DNA of 59,090 nt from an uncultured Methanobrevibacter sp. (GCA_900319985.1 ONQL01000007.1:1-59090); one strand, 5' to 3'; numbered from the stretch's first letter, positions 1 to 8,986 are shown. Numbers and translations: made by a program. The notes: a model not told the origin generated them from the letters alone.

Positions 1-44
1 TCTAACTGTATTTTAATTGGATCAGCATAATGGTCTTTTAAAAT

Positions 45-86
45 GGATTTTGCCCGTATACTATACAAAATATAATGTACTTTTCG
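45..86. repeat. Copy A of a 32-bp exact repeat
   Basis: Bases 45-76 are identical to 1509-1540, and three bases further on both copies share CTTTTCG (80-86 and 1544-1550). The core holds TTGCCCGTATACTA followed by TACAAAATATAAT, with an imperfect palindrome GTATAcTATAC in the middle. Read on the minus strand it looks like a BRE (CGAAAAG), a TATA-like ATTATATTTT and then the palindrome, so it may be a promoter plus operator for a gene beyond the left edge. A recombination or attachment site is the alternative. Confidence 0.7.
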
Positions 87-124
87 ACATACCCCACAGA
101 TTATAGATAATAACCTTGAAATAG

Positions 125-940
125 TTAACAACAATCGCAAATGTTTTTTAAAGCAATAATCAAATGATTCATGAAATCACATCTTGTTTTTTCATCCAGC
201 TCCAGAATAGACAGATAAGGATTTAAATCCTCAAGTTCCACCAATAATAATTCACCCTCTTTTGTTCTGCAGGCATCCACCCTTTGGATTCCGTTTTCAA
301 TACTATTCCAATCAATGAATTTTTCTGCAAACTCCTTATCGGCTTGACTGAATTCATAGTTTTCAAGTTCCCATCTCTTGTCCTTATCAGGAGCATATAA
401 TGCATATTCCAGACAGTCATTAATGAAATAGAATGATACCTCATATTCAAAGTCAATTGCCGGTTGTATTAGCATGTTCCCGAGGTCTTTTTCAAATAAT
501 TCATTCTTTGTTAAAAATTCAAGGCCTATGGAATCCGCACCATCCTTTGGTTTAACGACATATCTTTCACAATCCGGAAGCAGATTCAAGTTTTCAAGAT
601 CATCAATTGTTGGAATAACAGGATAGTCATCTAATGTCAAATCTAAAAGGTATTGTTTGCCTTTCATGTCCGCCTTGCCAACAAACTCATTGAAAGTGTT
701 GATATTGTTTGAAGTTACCCTTTTGACAAATGATTCATACTCCTCCTCAAAACCACTTACAGGACCAGTATTTCTAAAGACGATTAAATCCACATCGTTT
801 TCAAAATCCTTTGAGTTTTTCGGATTGCACAATGCAATGTCAAAATGTTCCTTCAATATTCTTGTAATATATAAATCCTCTTCAAAATACTTTCTGCCTT
901 TGGCTTCGTAATACAAATCAGTTAAATATAGTATTTTCAT
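125..940 (-). CDS. ATP-grasp-like protein
   Basis: A 271-residue protein resembling the RimK/glutathione-synthetase branch of ATP-grasp ligases, which join a carboxylate to an amine or thiol using ATP. Visible signs are YVVKPKDGADSIG near residue 130 (nucleotide-binding strand and loop), a basic-acidic stretch, and RVDAC then ELEDLNPYLSI near residues 223-245, which match the terminal metal-binding E-x-N part of the fold. The start is the second ATG (940): GGAGG at 946-950 sits five bases upstream of it and overlaps the earlier in-frame ATG at 952, which has no ribosome site. It follows the transglutaminase-like gene by 14 bases, so the two are probably one transcript. The substrate cannot be told. 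The family call is by motif only. Confidence 0.72.
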   Translation of the reverse strand: MKILYLTDLYYEAKGRKYFEEDLYITRILKEHFDIALCNPKNSKDFENDVDLIVFRNTGPVSGFEEEYESFVKRVTSNNINTFNEFVGKADMKGKQYLLDLTLDDYPVIPTIDDLENLNLLPDCERYVVKPKDGADSIGLEFLTKNELFEKDLGNMLIQPAIDFEYEVSFYFINDCLEYALYAPDKDKRWELENYEFSQADKEFAEKFIDWNSIENGIQRVDACRTKEGELLLVELEDLNPYLSILELDEKTRCDFMNHLIIALKNICDCC

Positions 941-954
941 AGTTTCCTCCATTA

Positions 955-1425
955 CTAAAACTCAAAGTCTGTTGTGATTTCCTGTATACTCTCACTTTGC
1001 ATCAGAATATTAACCAATCTATCATCCAAATCTGCATGATTATCATGATAGTCAATTTCACCCAGTTCACTTCGGATTGTATAGGCCAAGTGTTCCCCAT
1101 CCAAACTGAAATATGCATTATCTGCTCTTGTAAGCAGTTGATAACTGATTCCAGACGGAATTCTATTTGCTCTTAAAAGTGCTGCAAGAAGACATGATTT
1201 TGTCCAGCAGATCCCAGTTTTATTTTCAAGCACCTCACTGGCAGTTTTTGAAACCACATCAGTTTTAATGTCCCATGAGTGAGGAACTTCATCCCTAACA
1301 AAGATGTAACTTCGTTTTATATAATCCAGATTATCTTCAGATTGACTCATTAATTCCCAAACCTTATCCTGAATAAGCGGATTCACATAATCAATGCTTG
1401 GAGTTTCTTTTAAATAGTTTTCCAT
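955..1425 (-). CDS. Transglutaminase-like domain protein
   Basis: A 156-residue cytoplasmic protein of the transglutaminase-like (papain fold) superfamily. The core is TGICWTKSCLLAALLRANRIPSG, given here by its key residue, the Cys of GICWTKS near residue 72. It is followed by a His in GEHLAYT, and the Asp of the triad is likely in IDYHDNHADLD. Members of this family cleave or transfer amide bonds, and many archaeal copies have unknown substrates. The upstream sequence contains GTGAT seven bases before the ATG, a partial ribosome site. It is first in a two-gene operon with an ATP-grasp-like gene, a pairing that suggests amide-bond chemistry on a peptide or small molecule (inference). A copy of the 32-bp repeat lies 84 bp upstream. 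Confidence 0.75.
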   Translation of the reverse strand: MENYLKETPSIDYVNPLIQDKVWELMSQSEDNLDYIKRSYIFVRDEVPHSWDIKTDVVSKTASEVLENKTGICWTKSCLLAALLRANRIPSGISYQLLTRADNAYFSLDGEHLAYTIRSELGEIDYHDNHADLDDRLVNILMQSESIQEITTDFEF

Positions 1426-1508
1426 TTAATTCATCACGCCATTATAATTGATTAAAAGTAAAATAAAATAAAAATATTGTTTTATTAATTTAAAAAACTT
1501 CTTAAAAG

Positions 1509-1550
1509 GGATTTTGCCCGTATACTATACAAAATATAATATTCTTTTCG
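1509..1550. repeat. Copy B of the 32-bp exact repeat
   Basis: This copy is identical to 45-76 over 32 bases and lies 84 bp upstream of the transglutaminase-like start. On the minus strand the order is CGAAAAG, AAT, ATTATATTTTG, then the palindrome GTATAGTATAC. This fits a BRE-TATA promoter with a possible operator, and the transcription start would fall near 1509. The rest of the 387-bp spacer (1426-1812) is AT-rich with no credible gene. Confidence 0.7.
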
Positions 1551-1812
1551 CTCTACACGTTAATATTATATTCCCAATTATATAAAAATATAAAGAAGAT
1601 GAAATGAAAATAGTGACTAAAAAAAACACGGATAATTCGTGAAAAAAACTTATAAAAAAGTCCAGATACTTATCGATTCTGACCGTGAAAACTCTACTAA
1701 AAAATTTATTTTCAATAATCATAACTTCTGAAAGTATTCAAAATATATTTATATTGTTATCCAATAATATTCAGAAAAACATTTTAAAAGAAAATAGTAA
1801 TCAAAATATAAT

Positions 1813-4401
1813 TTAATTTTCAAATACATTATTTGGTTCATTATAATTAATATCACATTCTGTGAGTGTACACGCCCCCCTATTATTGTATACTGCTCCA
1901 CCACCATATTTCTCGCTTGCAGTATTGTTGTTGATAACCGATGCTGATACATTCAACTGGCCACCTGGACAATTACATATTGCTCCGCCACCACACCCTG
2001 CCTTGTTTTCATAAAGTCGAGAATGGATTATTGTTGAAAATCCCCAATTGTTTATTGCTCCACCACTATCTACTGAGGTATTGCCAGAAAATTCTGATTT
2101 TGTTATTCTTAATTCACTACCATGGTCAACATTTATTGCACCGCCATCACGGGCGGTGTTTTCATTGAGTATTGATTCTGTTATTGTCAACTTGCCATTG
2201 AAATATATGGCTCCTCCATGACAATACAATTCTTGATAATCGACAGCATTTTCACTGAGTACTGATTGAGTTATCTTCAACACACCAGTGCTGTGTATGG
2301 CCCCACCGCAACTGTACTTTCCATTGACTGCATTTTTTTTGAGAGAAGTTCTGTTTATTTCCATTGTTCCTTCACTGTGTATGGCTCCACCACAACTATG
2401 ATTTTCATTTACTGTATTTCCATCAAATCTAGAATCACTTATTAACAGCATCCCACCATTGTTATCTATTGCACCACCATATGAATTTGCAGTATTTTCA
2501 CTGAGCATGGATTCTATGACAGCCAATTTACCTCCATTATTGTAAATTGCTCCGCCATCATCTTCAGAATTATTGTTGATAAATTTACAGTTTTCAACCC
2601 TTAAATCAAGGTTATGATTAATCTTTATTGCACCACCATGGCTATTGAAAGAATTGTCATAATTTTTGTGGGAATGTCCATTTTTAAAGATTATGTTCCT
2701 TAATGTGATATTTTTACCAGTAATTATGAAAATACGGGACTTGTCTACACCATCAATCGTTTTTCCATTGCCATCAATAACCAAATTATCGATGTCCAAT
2801 TCTATTCCGCCTTCATAAAAGCTCTGTTCATACTTTTCCAAACATACATCATGATCTAAAACAATTTTTCTTCCATTGCATTCGCGGATTAACTTATCCA
2901 AATATCCAAAATCAAACTTGTCGCCATCTGGCACAATATCAAATACATCTTCAACAGCACCTTCACCATAAATTCTCTCCAAAATATTTGGAGATGGATT
3001 TTTAATGAAGATTATTCCTTCATTCAATATTGTTTTGCCACCATTGCCAATTTTTGGGTTCAATAAATTCAATTCACTTTGATTGATTATGTTATAGGAA
3101 ATATCGTTCTCAAATAATGTCCTTTCGATGACACATGATTTTCCATTGTTAAATATTAAAGACTCAGAAACATCATTATCTTTAAATTCCCCATTGAAGA
3201 TACTTAAAACAGATTTTTCATCATTATCTAGGATTTTTTTGGCATGATTAGCTATGAAATTAGAATCATAAATTTGTAAGAAATCCATATTTTTAATAAT
3301 AACATATAATGAATTGTTGTTTAGAAATTCACAACCAAAAATCTTGAAATTACCATTTTCATTAACTATTGCCCCCCCTTCAACAGATTCATTGTCATCA
3401 AATGTGGATTTGAATATTGATAATGAACCGTTTTCATTGTATATCGCACCACCATAATGTATTTTTGAAATATTGCCTGTGAATGTGGATTTCATTATTC
3501 TTAATTCACTACCATGCCCAATAAATATTGCTCCACCATCTCTAGTTGATGAATTTCCCTGAAATGTGGCGTTATTTATTGTAAAGTGCCCAAAATCATT
3601 ATATATTACACCACCACATTTTATTGCATGGTTTTCATTGAATCTGGAATCCGTGATGTCGATATTGCCACTATTTTTTATTGCCCCACCATCATCAGAT
3701 ACGTTTTTATTGAATGTAGAATCGGTGATTGAAAATTCACCACTATAATTACCGATTGCACCGCCATCATGCTTTGATGAATTTTCATTGAATGTGGATC
3801 CAATTATATTTGAAGTTCCCATGTTATTGAATATTGCTCCAGCATTCATACTCGATGAATTTTCATTGAATGTAGAATTAGATATGTTTAAAATGCCTTT
3901 ATCATTATATACTGCCCCAGCATATTCTTGTGATTTGTTTTCATTGAAATTTGACTCCATTATGCTTAACTCACCATAATCAATAAATATCGCACCGCCG
4001 TTTTCTTTTGAAAACCCATTTTTGAATTTGATATTTCTTAACAAAATATTTTTTCCAGTGCAATTGAATATGCGTGTTTTTCTGCGGGCATCAATATAAT
4101 GTCCATCACCATCTATGATTAAATCATCAATGTCTAAATTAATACCCTCTTTGTAATAAAACTCCTCATCATCATCTAAAACAATGTCTGCATCTAAAAC
4201 AATCTTAATACTACCATGGATTAAATCATCGAGGTATTTAAAGTTTTTTAATTTATTTTGTTGTGTTTCATCAACAAATCCACCATTATAAAAGGGTTTA
4301 TTATCATCTATTTCAATTGATTCAATAATATCATCATTTATTATCTTATTTTCTTTTTTATTAGATTTAAATAATTTTTTAATATGATTTCCAAACCCCA
4401 T
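1813..4401 (-). CDS. Beta-helix repeat protein without signal peptide
   Basis: A protein of 862 residues made of two parallel beta-helix blocks. Each block begins with an acidic module (FKYLDDLI, IVLDADIVL, DDLIIDGDGHYIDA, TRIFNCTG) and is followed by many ~22-residue turns of the form GGAI(Y/F)N..G.L.I..S.F..N. The two blocks, about residues 60-490 and 500-862, look like an internal duplication. I chose the start at 4401 (MGFGNHIKKLF) because AAGGTG lies six bases upstream and because the broken paralogue at 17046 starts at the same place. The longer reading frame upstream is ordinary AT-rich DNA. There is no signal peptide or membrane segment, unlike the other beta-helix proteins here, so the protein may be intracellular or exported by another route. 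Function unknown. Confidence 0.8.
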   Translation of the reverse strand: MGFGNHIKKLFKSNKKENKIINDDIIESIEIDDNKPFYNGGFVDETQQNKLKNFKYLDDLIHGSIKIVLDADIVLDDDEEFYYKEGINLDIDDLIIDGDGHYIDARRKTRIFNCTGKNILLRNIKFKNGFSKENGGAIFIDYGELSIMESNFNENKSQEYAGAVYNDKGILNISNSTFNENSSSMNAGAIFNNMGTSNIIGSTFNENSSKHDGGAIGNYSGEFSITDSTFNKNVSDDGGAIKNSGNIDITDSRFNENHAIKCGGVIYNDFGHFTINNATFQGNSSTRDGGAIFIGHGSELRIMKSTFTGNISKIHYGGAIYNENGSLSIFKSTFDDNESVEGGAIVNENGNFKIFGCEFLNNNSLYVIIKNMDFLQIYDSNFIANHAKKILDNDEKSVLSIFNGEFKDNDVSESLIFNNGKSCVIERTLFENDISYNIINQSELNLLNPKIGNGGKTILNEGIIFIKNPSPNILERIYGEGAVEDVFDIVPDGDKFDFGYLDKLIRECNGRKIVLDHDVCLEKYEQSFYEGGIELDIDNLVIDGNGKTIDGVDKSRIFIITGKNITLRNIIFKNGHSHKNYDNSFNSHGGAIKINHNLDLRVENCKFINNNSEDDGGAIYNNGGKLAVIESMLSENTANSYGGAIDNNGGMLLISDSRFDGNTVNENHSCGGAIHSEGTMEINRTSLKKNAVNGKYSCGGAIHSTGVLKITQSVLSENAVDYQELYCHGGAIYFNGKLTITESILNENTARDGGAINVDHGSELRITKSEFSGNTSVDSGGAINNWGFSTIIHSRLYENKAGCGGGAICNCPGGQLNVSASVINNNTASEKYGGGAVYNNRGACTLTECDINYNEPNNVFEN

Positions 4402-4486
4402 ACTCAACACCTTATAAATATTAACTATAGAAATAATAGTTATTAAATTTAATTTTAAAGTACAATAGAAAAAATGTTTCACCACT

Positions 4487-4503
4487 ACTATACAAAATAT
4501 AAT
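4487..4503. repeat. Right half of the 32-bp repeat
   Basis: The 17 bases ACTATACAAAATATAAT match the right half of copies A and B. The left flank (CACC) differs from the full copies, and no CGAAAAG follows. It sits 86 bp upstream of the beta-helix start, the same distance as copy B from its gene, which supports a promoter role. Confidence 0.55.
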
Positions 4504-4687
4504 CACCCACCTAAAAATAGCCAAAACAACCATAAAAAATAATTATTTAAAAACTGTTTTTATGAAAAATAAGAATGAATAATAATTTATTAAACAATTT
4601 AATAACCAATACTAAGTCATTATATGTTGAAAGAAATATTAAAGTTTAATAAATATTATAAAGACCATAAATCATTTAAAAATCTTG

Positions 4688-4701
4688 TTGCCCGTATACT
4701 A
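4688..4701. repeat. Left half of the 32-bp repeat
   Basis: The 14 bases TTGCCCGTATACTA match the left half of copies A and B, in the same orientation, and then diverge into AACTCTCTTG. Together with 4487-4503 it looks like a full copy that was split and reordered. Confidence 0.5.
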
Positions 4702-5247
4702 ACTCTCTTGATGTGAAGTGAATTTATTTTTATTATTTAAAGTTGTTGTATGTTTAATAATTATGAATTCCTTCATATATAAATATAACTCTTTTTTTAT
4801 AAAAATAAGAATCTTCCATTCATTTATAAATAAAATAAAGAATTTTAACGAAGAATTGATATTTTGAATGAACATGAACTTAACTATTTTAACTTAAAAA
4901 TAACAACAAATCACTAAATTAATTTGATCTTCAATTAAACAGAAATAAAACAAGTATTAAGTCCATTCTATGTAGTGGGTTGATAAAATGAGCAATACTT
5001 AATAAAATACTCAAAATTAATCATCAAATCAATACTAATGATTTCAACTGTATTAAAAGTATCACTCAATTATCAGACACTCCCAAATAGATATAAATAA
5101 TTATATATCCTTGAAAAACATATAAAATAGTAGGAGAGCATTAGATGTAATCCAGCCTACTTCTTTGTGCAGTTCATCACAACCTAAGAGGTAGAATTAT
5201 TCTTGCACATCATAGAATAAACATTTGATATTTAAAAGTGCATTAAA

Positions 5248-6255
5248 ATGAGTCTTCTTGAACAACTTACAATCCAGCACAGAAATACCGTTTTCACTTT
5301 GCAGATGCTTAAAGCCCATGATGATAAATATGATTTATTAAATATAGCATTAGTAGATGATGTTAATGCTTATGCAAGAAAATGGTATTATCAAGGTGTA
5401 GCTCTTAATTTAATTAATGAGGATTTTGACTTAGGAGATGTTGACATAGATAATCCTAACGTGCAATATTTTTTTGCTCGTTTTAATAAATTTCCTTTTA
5501 ATTTTGACTATTGCAAAGATTATGAGAAGTTTTGTGACGAATTATACTCAAAATTTCAAAAACATCCCAAATATAAATCAAAATATCTTTGGGAATTTGC
5601 GAAAACAGTTTTAAAAGAAATGTTGGAGCAAGATAATGGTGAAAATTTACATAAAATTCATAATGATAAAGCATTAATTGATATTGCCCTAACAACCCAT
5701 AATAAAGATTTACGATATAAAATTATTGACAGATATAGTTTAGAAGTATTTTCATATATTGCAAAACAAAGATTAGGTTATAATATTTCAAAAGATTATC
5801 TTGAAAATTATCAAAATCAAAGTACTTTAAGATATGTTGCTCTAAATGACCCTAACAAATATATAAAGTTAAAAGCAGTCGAAAATATCTCTGACAATGA
5901 TATTCTATATGAAATATTTGAAAAATCGGATAATTGTACAGTTAAAATTAAAGCTATACAAAATATGACCAATCATGCGCTGTTGAGCAAAATCAGAGAA
6001 TCTTCATGTTCATATGCTTTTATTACTGAAAATAGATTAGAAAAAGTCAGGAATAATAAAATTAAAAATAAACAGAAGATAAAAAATGCTATCCGGTTGG
6101 ATGAAATCGATGCGCTAATTAAAAATGCAATTTTTTATAATGAATCAATTTTAGAGCATATTATTAACAATTCCACAACAACGCTCCAAATTCAAGCATC
6201 AAATAAACTTAAAAATGAATATAAATTAGTTACTCATAAAAGAAAAAAAGTTTGA
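5248..6255 (+). CDS. HEAT-like repeat protein, C-terminus probably frameshifted
   Basis: A 335-residue predicted cytoplasmic protein. The middle shows short helical-repeat units such as LRYVALNDPNKYIKLKAV and ENISDNDILYEI, typical of HEAT-like scaffolds that bind other proteins. The N-terminal 140 residues are not recognised. The reading frame ends after an A7 run (6243-6249). Removing one A would continue the protein for about 16 residues (FENERKIIAIKEYLE) to a TAG at 6296-6298, a more natural end, so a one-base indel or sequencing error is likely. No clear ribosome site precedes the ATG. Base composition is lower in G+C than the TIR genes that follow. Function unknown. Confidence 0.7.
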   Translation: MSLLEQLTIQHRNTVFTLQMLKAHDDKYDLLNIALVDDVNAYARKWYYQGVALNLINEDFDLGDVDIDNPNVQYFFARFNKFPFNFDYCKDYEKFCDELYSKFQKHPKYKSKYLWEFAKTVLKEMLEQDNGENLHKIHNDKALIDIALTTHNKDLRYKIIDRYSLEVFSYIAKQRLGYNISKDYLENYQNQSTLRYVALNDPNKYIKLKAVENISDNDILYEIFEKSDNCTVKIKAIQNMTNHALLSKIRESSCSYAFITENRLEKVRNNKIKNKQKIKNAIRLDEIDALIKNAIFYNESILEHIINNSTTTLQIQASNKLKNEYKLVTHKRKKV

Positions 6256-6329
6256 AAATGAAAGAAAAATAATTGCCATCAAAGAATATTTAGAATAGTT
6301 TTAACTGAGCTATTTATTTTGCATAATTA

Positions 6330-6490
6330 CTTTTTGTTACTATATAAAGTTTTCTATTTTTATAACTAAAAGTAATTAAAAAGTAATCCATTTAATCTTT
6401 GATTTTTCATATAACTAATTTGTTATTTTATGAAATTCTAGAATTAAATTCTTTATATGGGCAATGGATATTATTTGATGGTTAAAATTA
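6330..6490. repeat. Left copy of ~160-bp direct repeat bounding the TIR island
   Basis: This stretch aligns in the same orientation with 12341-12497. It shares CTTTTTGTTACTATATAAAG at the start, ATCTTTGATTTTTCAT in the middle and GTTAAAATTA at the end, and my visual estimate of identity is three quarters or more. It is non-coding. The copies bracket the TPR pseudogene, both TIR genes and the toxin-antitoxin remnant. Confidence 0.65.
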
Positions 6491-6667
6491 AATAAAATCC
6501 TATTTTAGTATTTGTTGAAAATGTTCTTAGTAAGGAGTAAATATACAATTTTTTTAGGATGTCTTTTGGGCAAGGATATTTTTCACTAAAAAGATTAGAC
6601 AATACAATAAGTTGTTTTTATTTAATCTCTGTTTGAATATTACTCTGTAAAACATTCGATTTAAACC

Positions 6668-7114
6668 ATTGAAAGCAATTGTAGGGCACTTGCAAATCCT
6701 TCTGCCTTCAAGTCAAAAATCCTCCACAAGATTTTGAATAAAAATGCAACAGCTCTTTTTCATCTTTCAAGGTTTGGCGAAGACCTTTACTGCTTTAAAA
6801 GCTCACTTGAGCTTCGAAGCAATGTCTATGCACAGTACATGTGTGGTTTTTTCTGAATACTCGATGGGATTACCTTTGATGATGGTTTTAAAAGGCCTCT
6901 TGAAATCACCAAATTCCAGAAGCTTTGACAAGCACTGATTTTAAATGAATCCAAAATCCATGCTGATGCAATCAGATGCATAGATGATCTGCTTGAAGTT
7001 CATTTCGCTTGTGACAAAATTCATTTCATCGCACTTTCATGCAAGATATCTGCAATGGAATCTCTTGGTATAGGATTTTGCTTGACAGATTATAGCATAC
7101 GAAATTATTTATAA
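6668..7114 (+). pseudogene. Decayed TPR protein fragment
   Basis: One frame reads through 6668-7114 with TGA stops at 6854 and 6926 and a final TAA at 7112. The translation (RALANPSAFKSKILHKI, then FHLSRFGEDLYCFKSSLE, then QALILNESKIHADAIRCIDD and LEVHFACDKIHFIAL) follows the C-terminal part of the TPR protein at 32969-33925 (EKALMDPSKFKNKILYKLF, LKRFDESLTSFDESLK, KALIFNELGLYGDALDAF, LDKHFVIDSAFMSAI). The N-terminal half is missing. It ends on the TATA box of the first TIR gene. Confidence 0.75.
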
Positions 7115-7116
7115 TA
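7100..7116 (+). promoter_or_regulatory. BRE/TATA promoter of first TIR gene (leaderless)
   Basis: CGAAA (7100-7104) followed by TTATTTATAAT centres the TATA box about 26 bases before the ATG at 7137. No ribosome site lies between, so the transcript probably starts at or next to the start codon. Confidence 0.55.
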
Positions 7117-7136
7117 TTTTTTAGATATTAACTTGT

Positions 7137-8984
7137 ATGGGACTATTTGATAGGGTATTCAAAAAAATCCATAATGCCTATATAAGCTATGCAGACAATG
7201 ACCTGGACATTGCAGGTGATGTCTGCAGAGTCCTTGAGGACAATGGCATTGACTGCTGGTTTAAAGATAGGGATATGGATGGTGATGGTTCTATTGAGGA
7301 GATTATAAAGGCATTGGAGAAATCAAAACTTCATATTGTGATTTACTCAAAAGATTCGATTAATTCCAATTTTGTTTATAACGAAGTTGATACGGCATTT
7401 TCAAGGGGCATTCCCATGCTGTCTTATAGAATTGACGAATCAGACCTCGAAGGAAATTTGGAATTCTTTTTAAGAGGTCAATATTGGGTCGATGCATCCG
7501 CAAATCCTAAAGGCAAGTTGGATAAGCTTGCAAGTGATGCCTCAAAGCTTTTAAAAAACATTCCTATACCGTCAGGATTCACATCCGACAGTCCGAAACC
7601 TGTGGGTGGCGATGAAAATCATGTATTCATTTCATATTCGAGTGTTGACAGCGAAATAGCCGAAAAGGTTTATGCATTTCTTTTAAAAAATGATATAAAA
7701 TGCTGGATGGCTCCACACAGTATTGAAAGCGGTCTCGTTTATTCCGAACAGATTGCAAAAGCAATAGACAATGCTAAGCTTGCGATCCTTATAGGTACAA
7801 AAAACGCTTATGAGTCCGAATATGTTAAGCAGGAAATTAAAACGGCTTTCCAGAAAAGCAGGCAAATAATCTATTATATGGCCGATGATAGTTTTCCGGA
7901 CGGCGAGATGAAATTCATTTTAAACAATTCCAATGTACTCGATGCGAATTCCCATCCCGATGACAGTCTCAACTACCTCCTGGATGACATAAAAAGATTA
8001 TTGAATCATCAGGACGGTTTGGATTTGGCAGATGAGACAGCTGTCACTCAAAGCTATGAATCGTTCGCCGAAGATTATGAGAAAAGTCAGTTTGAAGGAT
8101 TGAATTTTTACATTGCTTATGATGATGAGGATTCATCAGTTGCGGAAGATGTCTGCAGTGTTTTTGAGTCAAACGGCATAAAATGCTGGATGAAAGGCCG
8201 TGACGTAGGTGTGGAAAATCTTGCTGATAAGGTGCTTGATGCAATAAACAGAGCGGATCTGATGGTTCTTATATCATCAAGACATTCCAATAATTCCAAT
8301 TTTATTGCCACTGAAGTTAACCTTGCGTTCAGCTCACGTATTCCTATGATTATCTTTAAAATAGATGAATCCGATTTCGGAGCTATTGAATTTTTTGTTG
8401 CAAGAAAACGCCAGATTCAGGCATTAAACAATTCGTCTGAGAAATTCAGACAGCTTTTCGATGATTCCTTAAAGATTTTGGACATTAAACCTGATCCAAA
8501 ACCTGTGAGTGTGTCGGAACCTGTTTTGGATGATGTATTCTCTTTAAAAAAGCCTTTCAAAGCTTACAGTGGTGATAAGCCGTTCATTTTCATCAGCTAT
8601 GCGCACAAGGATGCTGCACTGGTGTTTGGAGATATCAAAAGATTTCATGATGAGGGCTATCCGATCTGGTATGACCAGGGTCTTACTCCGGGCCAGGAAT
8701 GGGATGATGAAATCGCCAGGGCATTAATAGATTGTTCCCTTCTGGTTGTATTCATTTCCAGAAACTCCATGGCTTCCAAAAATGTTCAGGATGAAATCAA
8801 GATGGCCTTAAACAGGGACATTGACATTGTACCGATTTATTTCGAAGAGGTTGAGCTTCCTCCTGCACTGGAATTGCGTCTGAGCAACAAACATGCCATC
8901 ATGAAATATATGGCCCATGATTCCGATTACATCGACGAGTGCTTTAAGGCATTCAGAAATGCAAGGATAGATAATGTCCGTTAG
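7137..8984 (+). CDS. Protein of four tandem TIR domains, copy 1
   Basis: A 615-residue soluble protein made almost wholly of four bacterial-type TIR domains, at about residues 12-145, 160-290, 320-455 and 480-612. Each begins with a strand such as VFISYSS or FIFISYAHKD, has the BB-loop region (CWFKDRD, CWMAPHS, CWMKGRD, IWYDQGL), and keeps the helix with S-x-x-S and the Glu expected at the NAD-cleaving site (NSNFVYNEV, ESEYVKQEI, NSNFIATEV, ASKNVQDEI). TIR domains of this kind cleave NAD+ or make nucleotide signals in phage defence, and active sites form between two TIR units. A chain of four could build such interfaces within one molecule (inference). No sensor domain is fused. It is followed 35 bp later by a paralogue. 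Confidence 0.88.
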   Translation: MGLFDRVFKKIHNAYISYADNDLDIAGDVCRVLEDNGIDCWFKDRDMDGDGSIEEIIKALEKSKLHIVIYSKDSINSNFVYNEVDTAFSRGIPMLSYRIDESDLEGNLEFFLRGQYWVDASANPKGKLDKLASDASKLLKNIPIPSGFTSDSPKPVGGDENHVFISYSSVDSEIAEKVYAFLLKNDIKCWMAPHSIESGLVYSEQIAKAIDNAKLAILIGTKNAYESEYVKQEIKTAFQKSRQIIYYMADDSFPDGEMKFILNNSNVLDANSHPDDSLNYLLDDIKRLLNHQDGLDLADETAVTQSYESFAEDYEKSQFEGLNFYIAYDDEDSSVAEDVCSVFESNGIKCWMKGRDVGVENLADKVLDAINRADLMVLISSRHSNNSNFIATEVNLAFSSRIPMIIFKIDESDFGAIEFFVARKRQIQALNNSSEKFRQLFDDSLKILDIKPDPKPVSVSEPVLDDVFSLKKPFKAYSGDKPFIFISYAHKDAALVFGDIKRFHDEGYPIWYDQGLTPGQEWDDEIARALIDCSLLVVFISRNSMASKNVQDEIKMALNRDIDIVPIYFEEVELPPALELRLSNKHAIMKYMAHDSDYIDECFKAFRNARIDNVR

Positions 8985-8986
8985 GT

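Larger units (their letters stand above)
4402..5247. other. Spacer with two half-copies of the repeat
   Basis: This 846-bp stretch is AT-rich with no convincing gene. It holds the right half of the 32-bp repeat (4487-4503, ACTATACAAAATATAAT), 86 bp upstream of the beta-helix start, and the left half (4688-4701, TTGCCCGTATACTA). At 5101-5215 the minus strand reads a short open stretch with no start, which could be a remnant of a coding region but is not identifiable. Confidence 0.55.

Noticed and set aside
1525..1722. 65-residue minus-strand reading frame
   Set aside because: It overlaps the repeat copy, has an odd hydrophobic composition typical of AT-rich spacer, and no ribosome site.
4402..4533. 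N-terminal extension of the beta-helix protein with hydrophobic residues that might be a signal peptide
   Set aside because: The paralogue starts at the internal Met, a ribosome site precedes that Met, and the extension contains the promoter-like repeat half.
5101..5215. Two six-bp inverted pairs (AGTAGG/CCTACT and TGTGCA/TGCACA) upstream of the HEAT-like gene, possibly a structured RNA or tRNA-like element
   Set aside because: Stems are short, no tRNA arms or known RNA motif fit, and the minus strand also reads as a short coding-like stretch. Chance is likely.
7137..7160. MGLF N-terminus shared by TIR and VWA proteins as a lipid-modification or sorting tag
   Set aside because: Only four residues are shared with the VWA protein, and N-myristoylation is not known in archaea.
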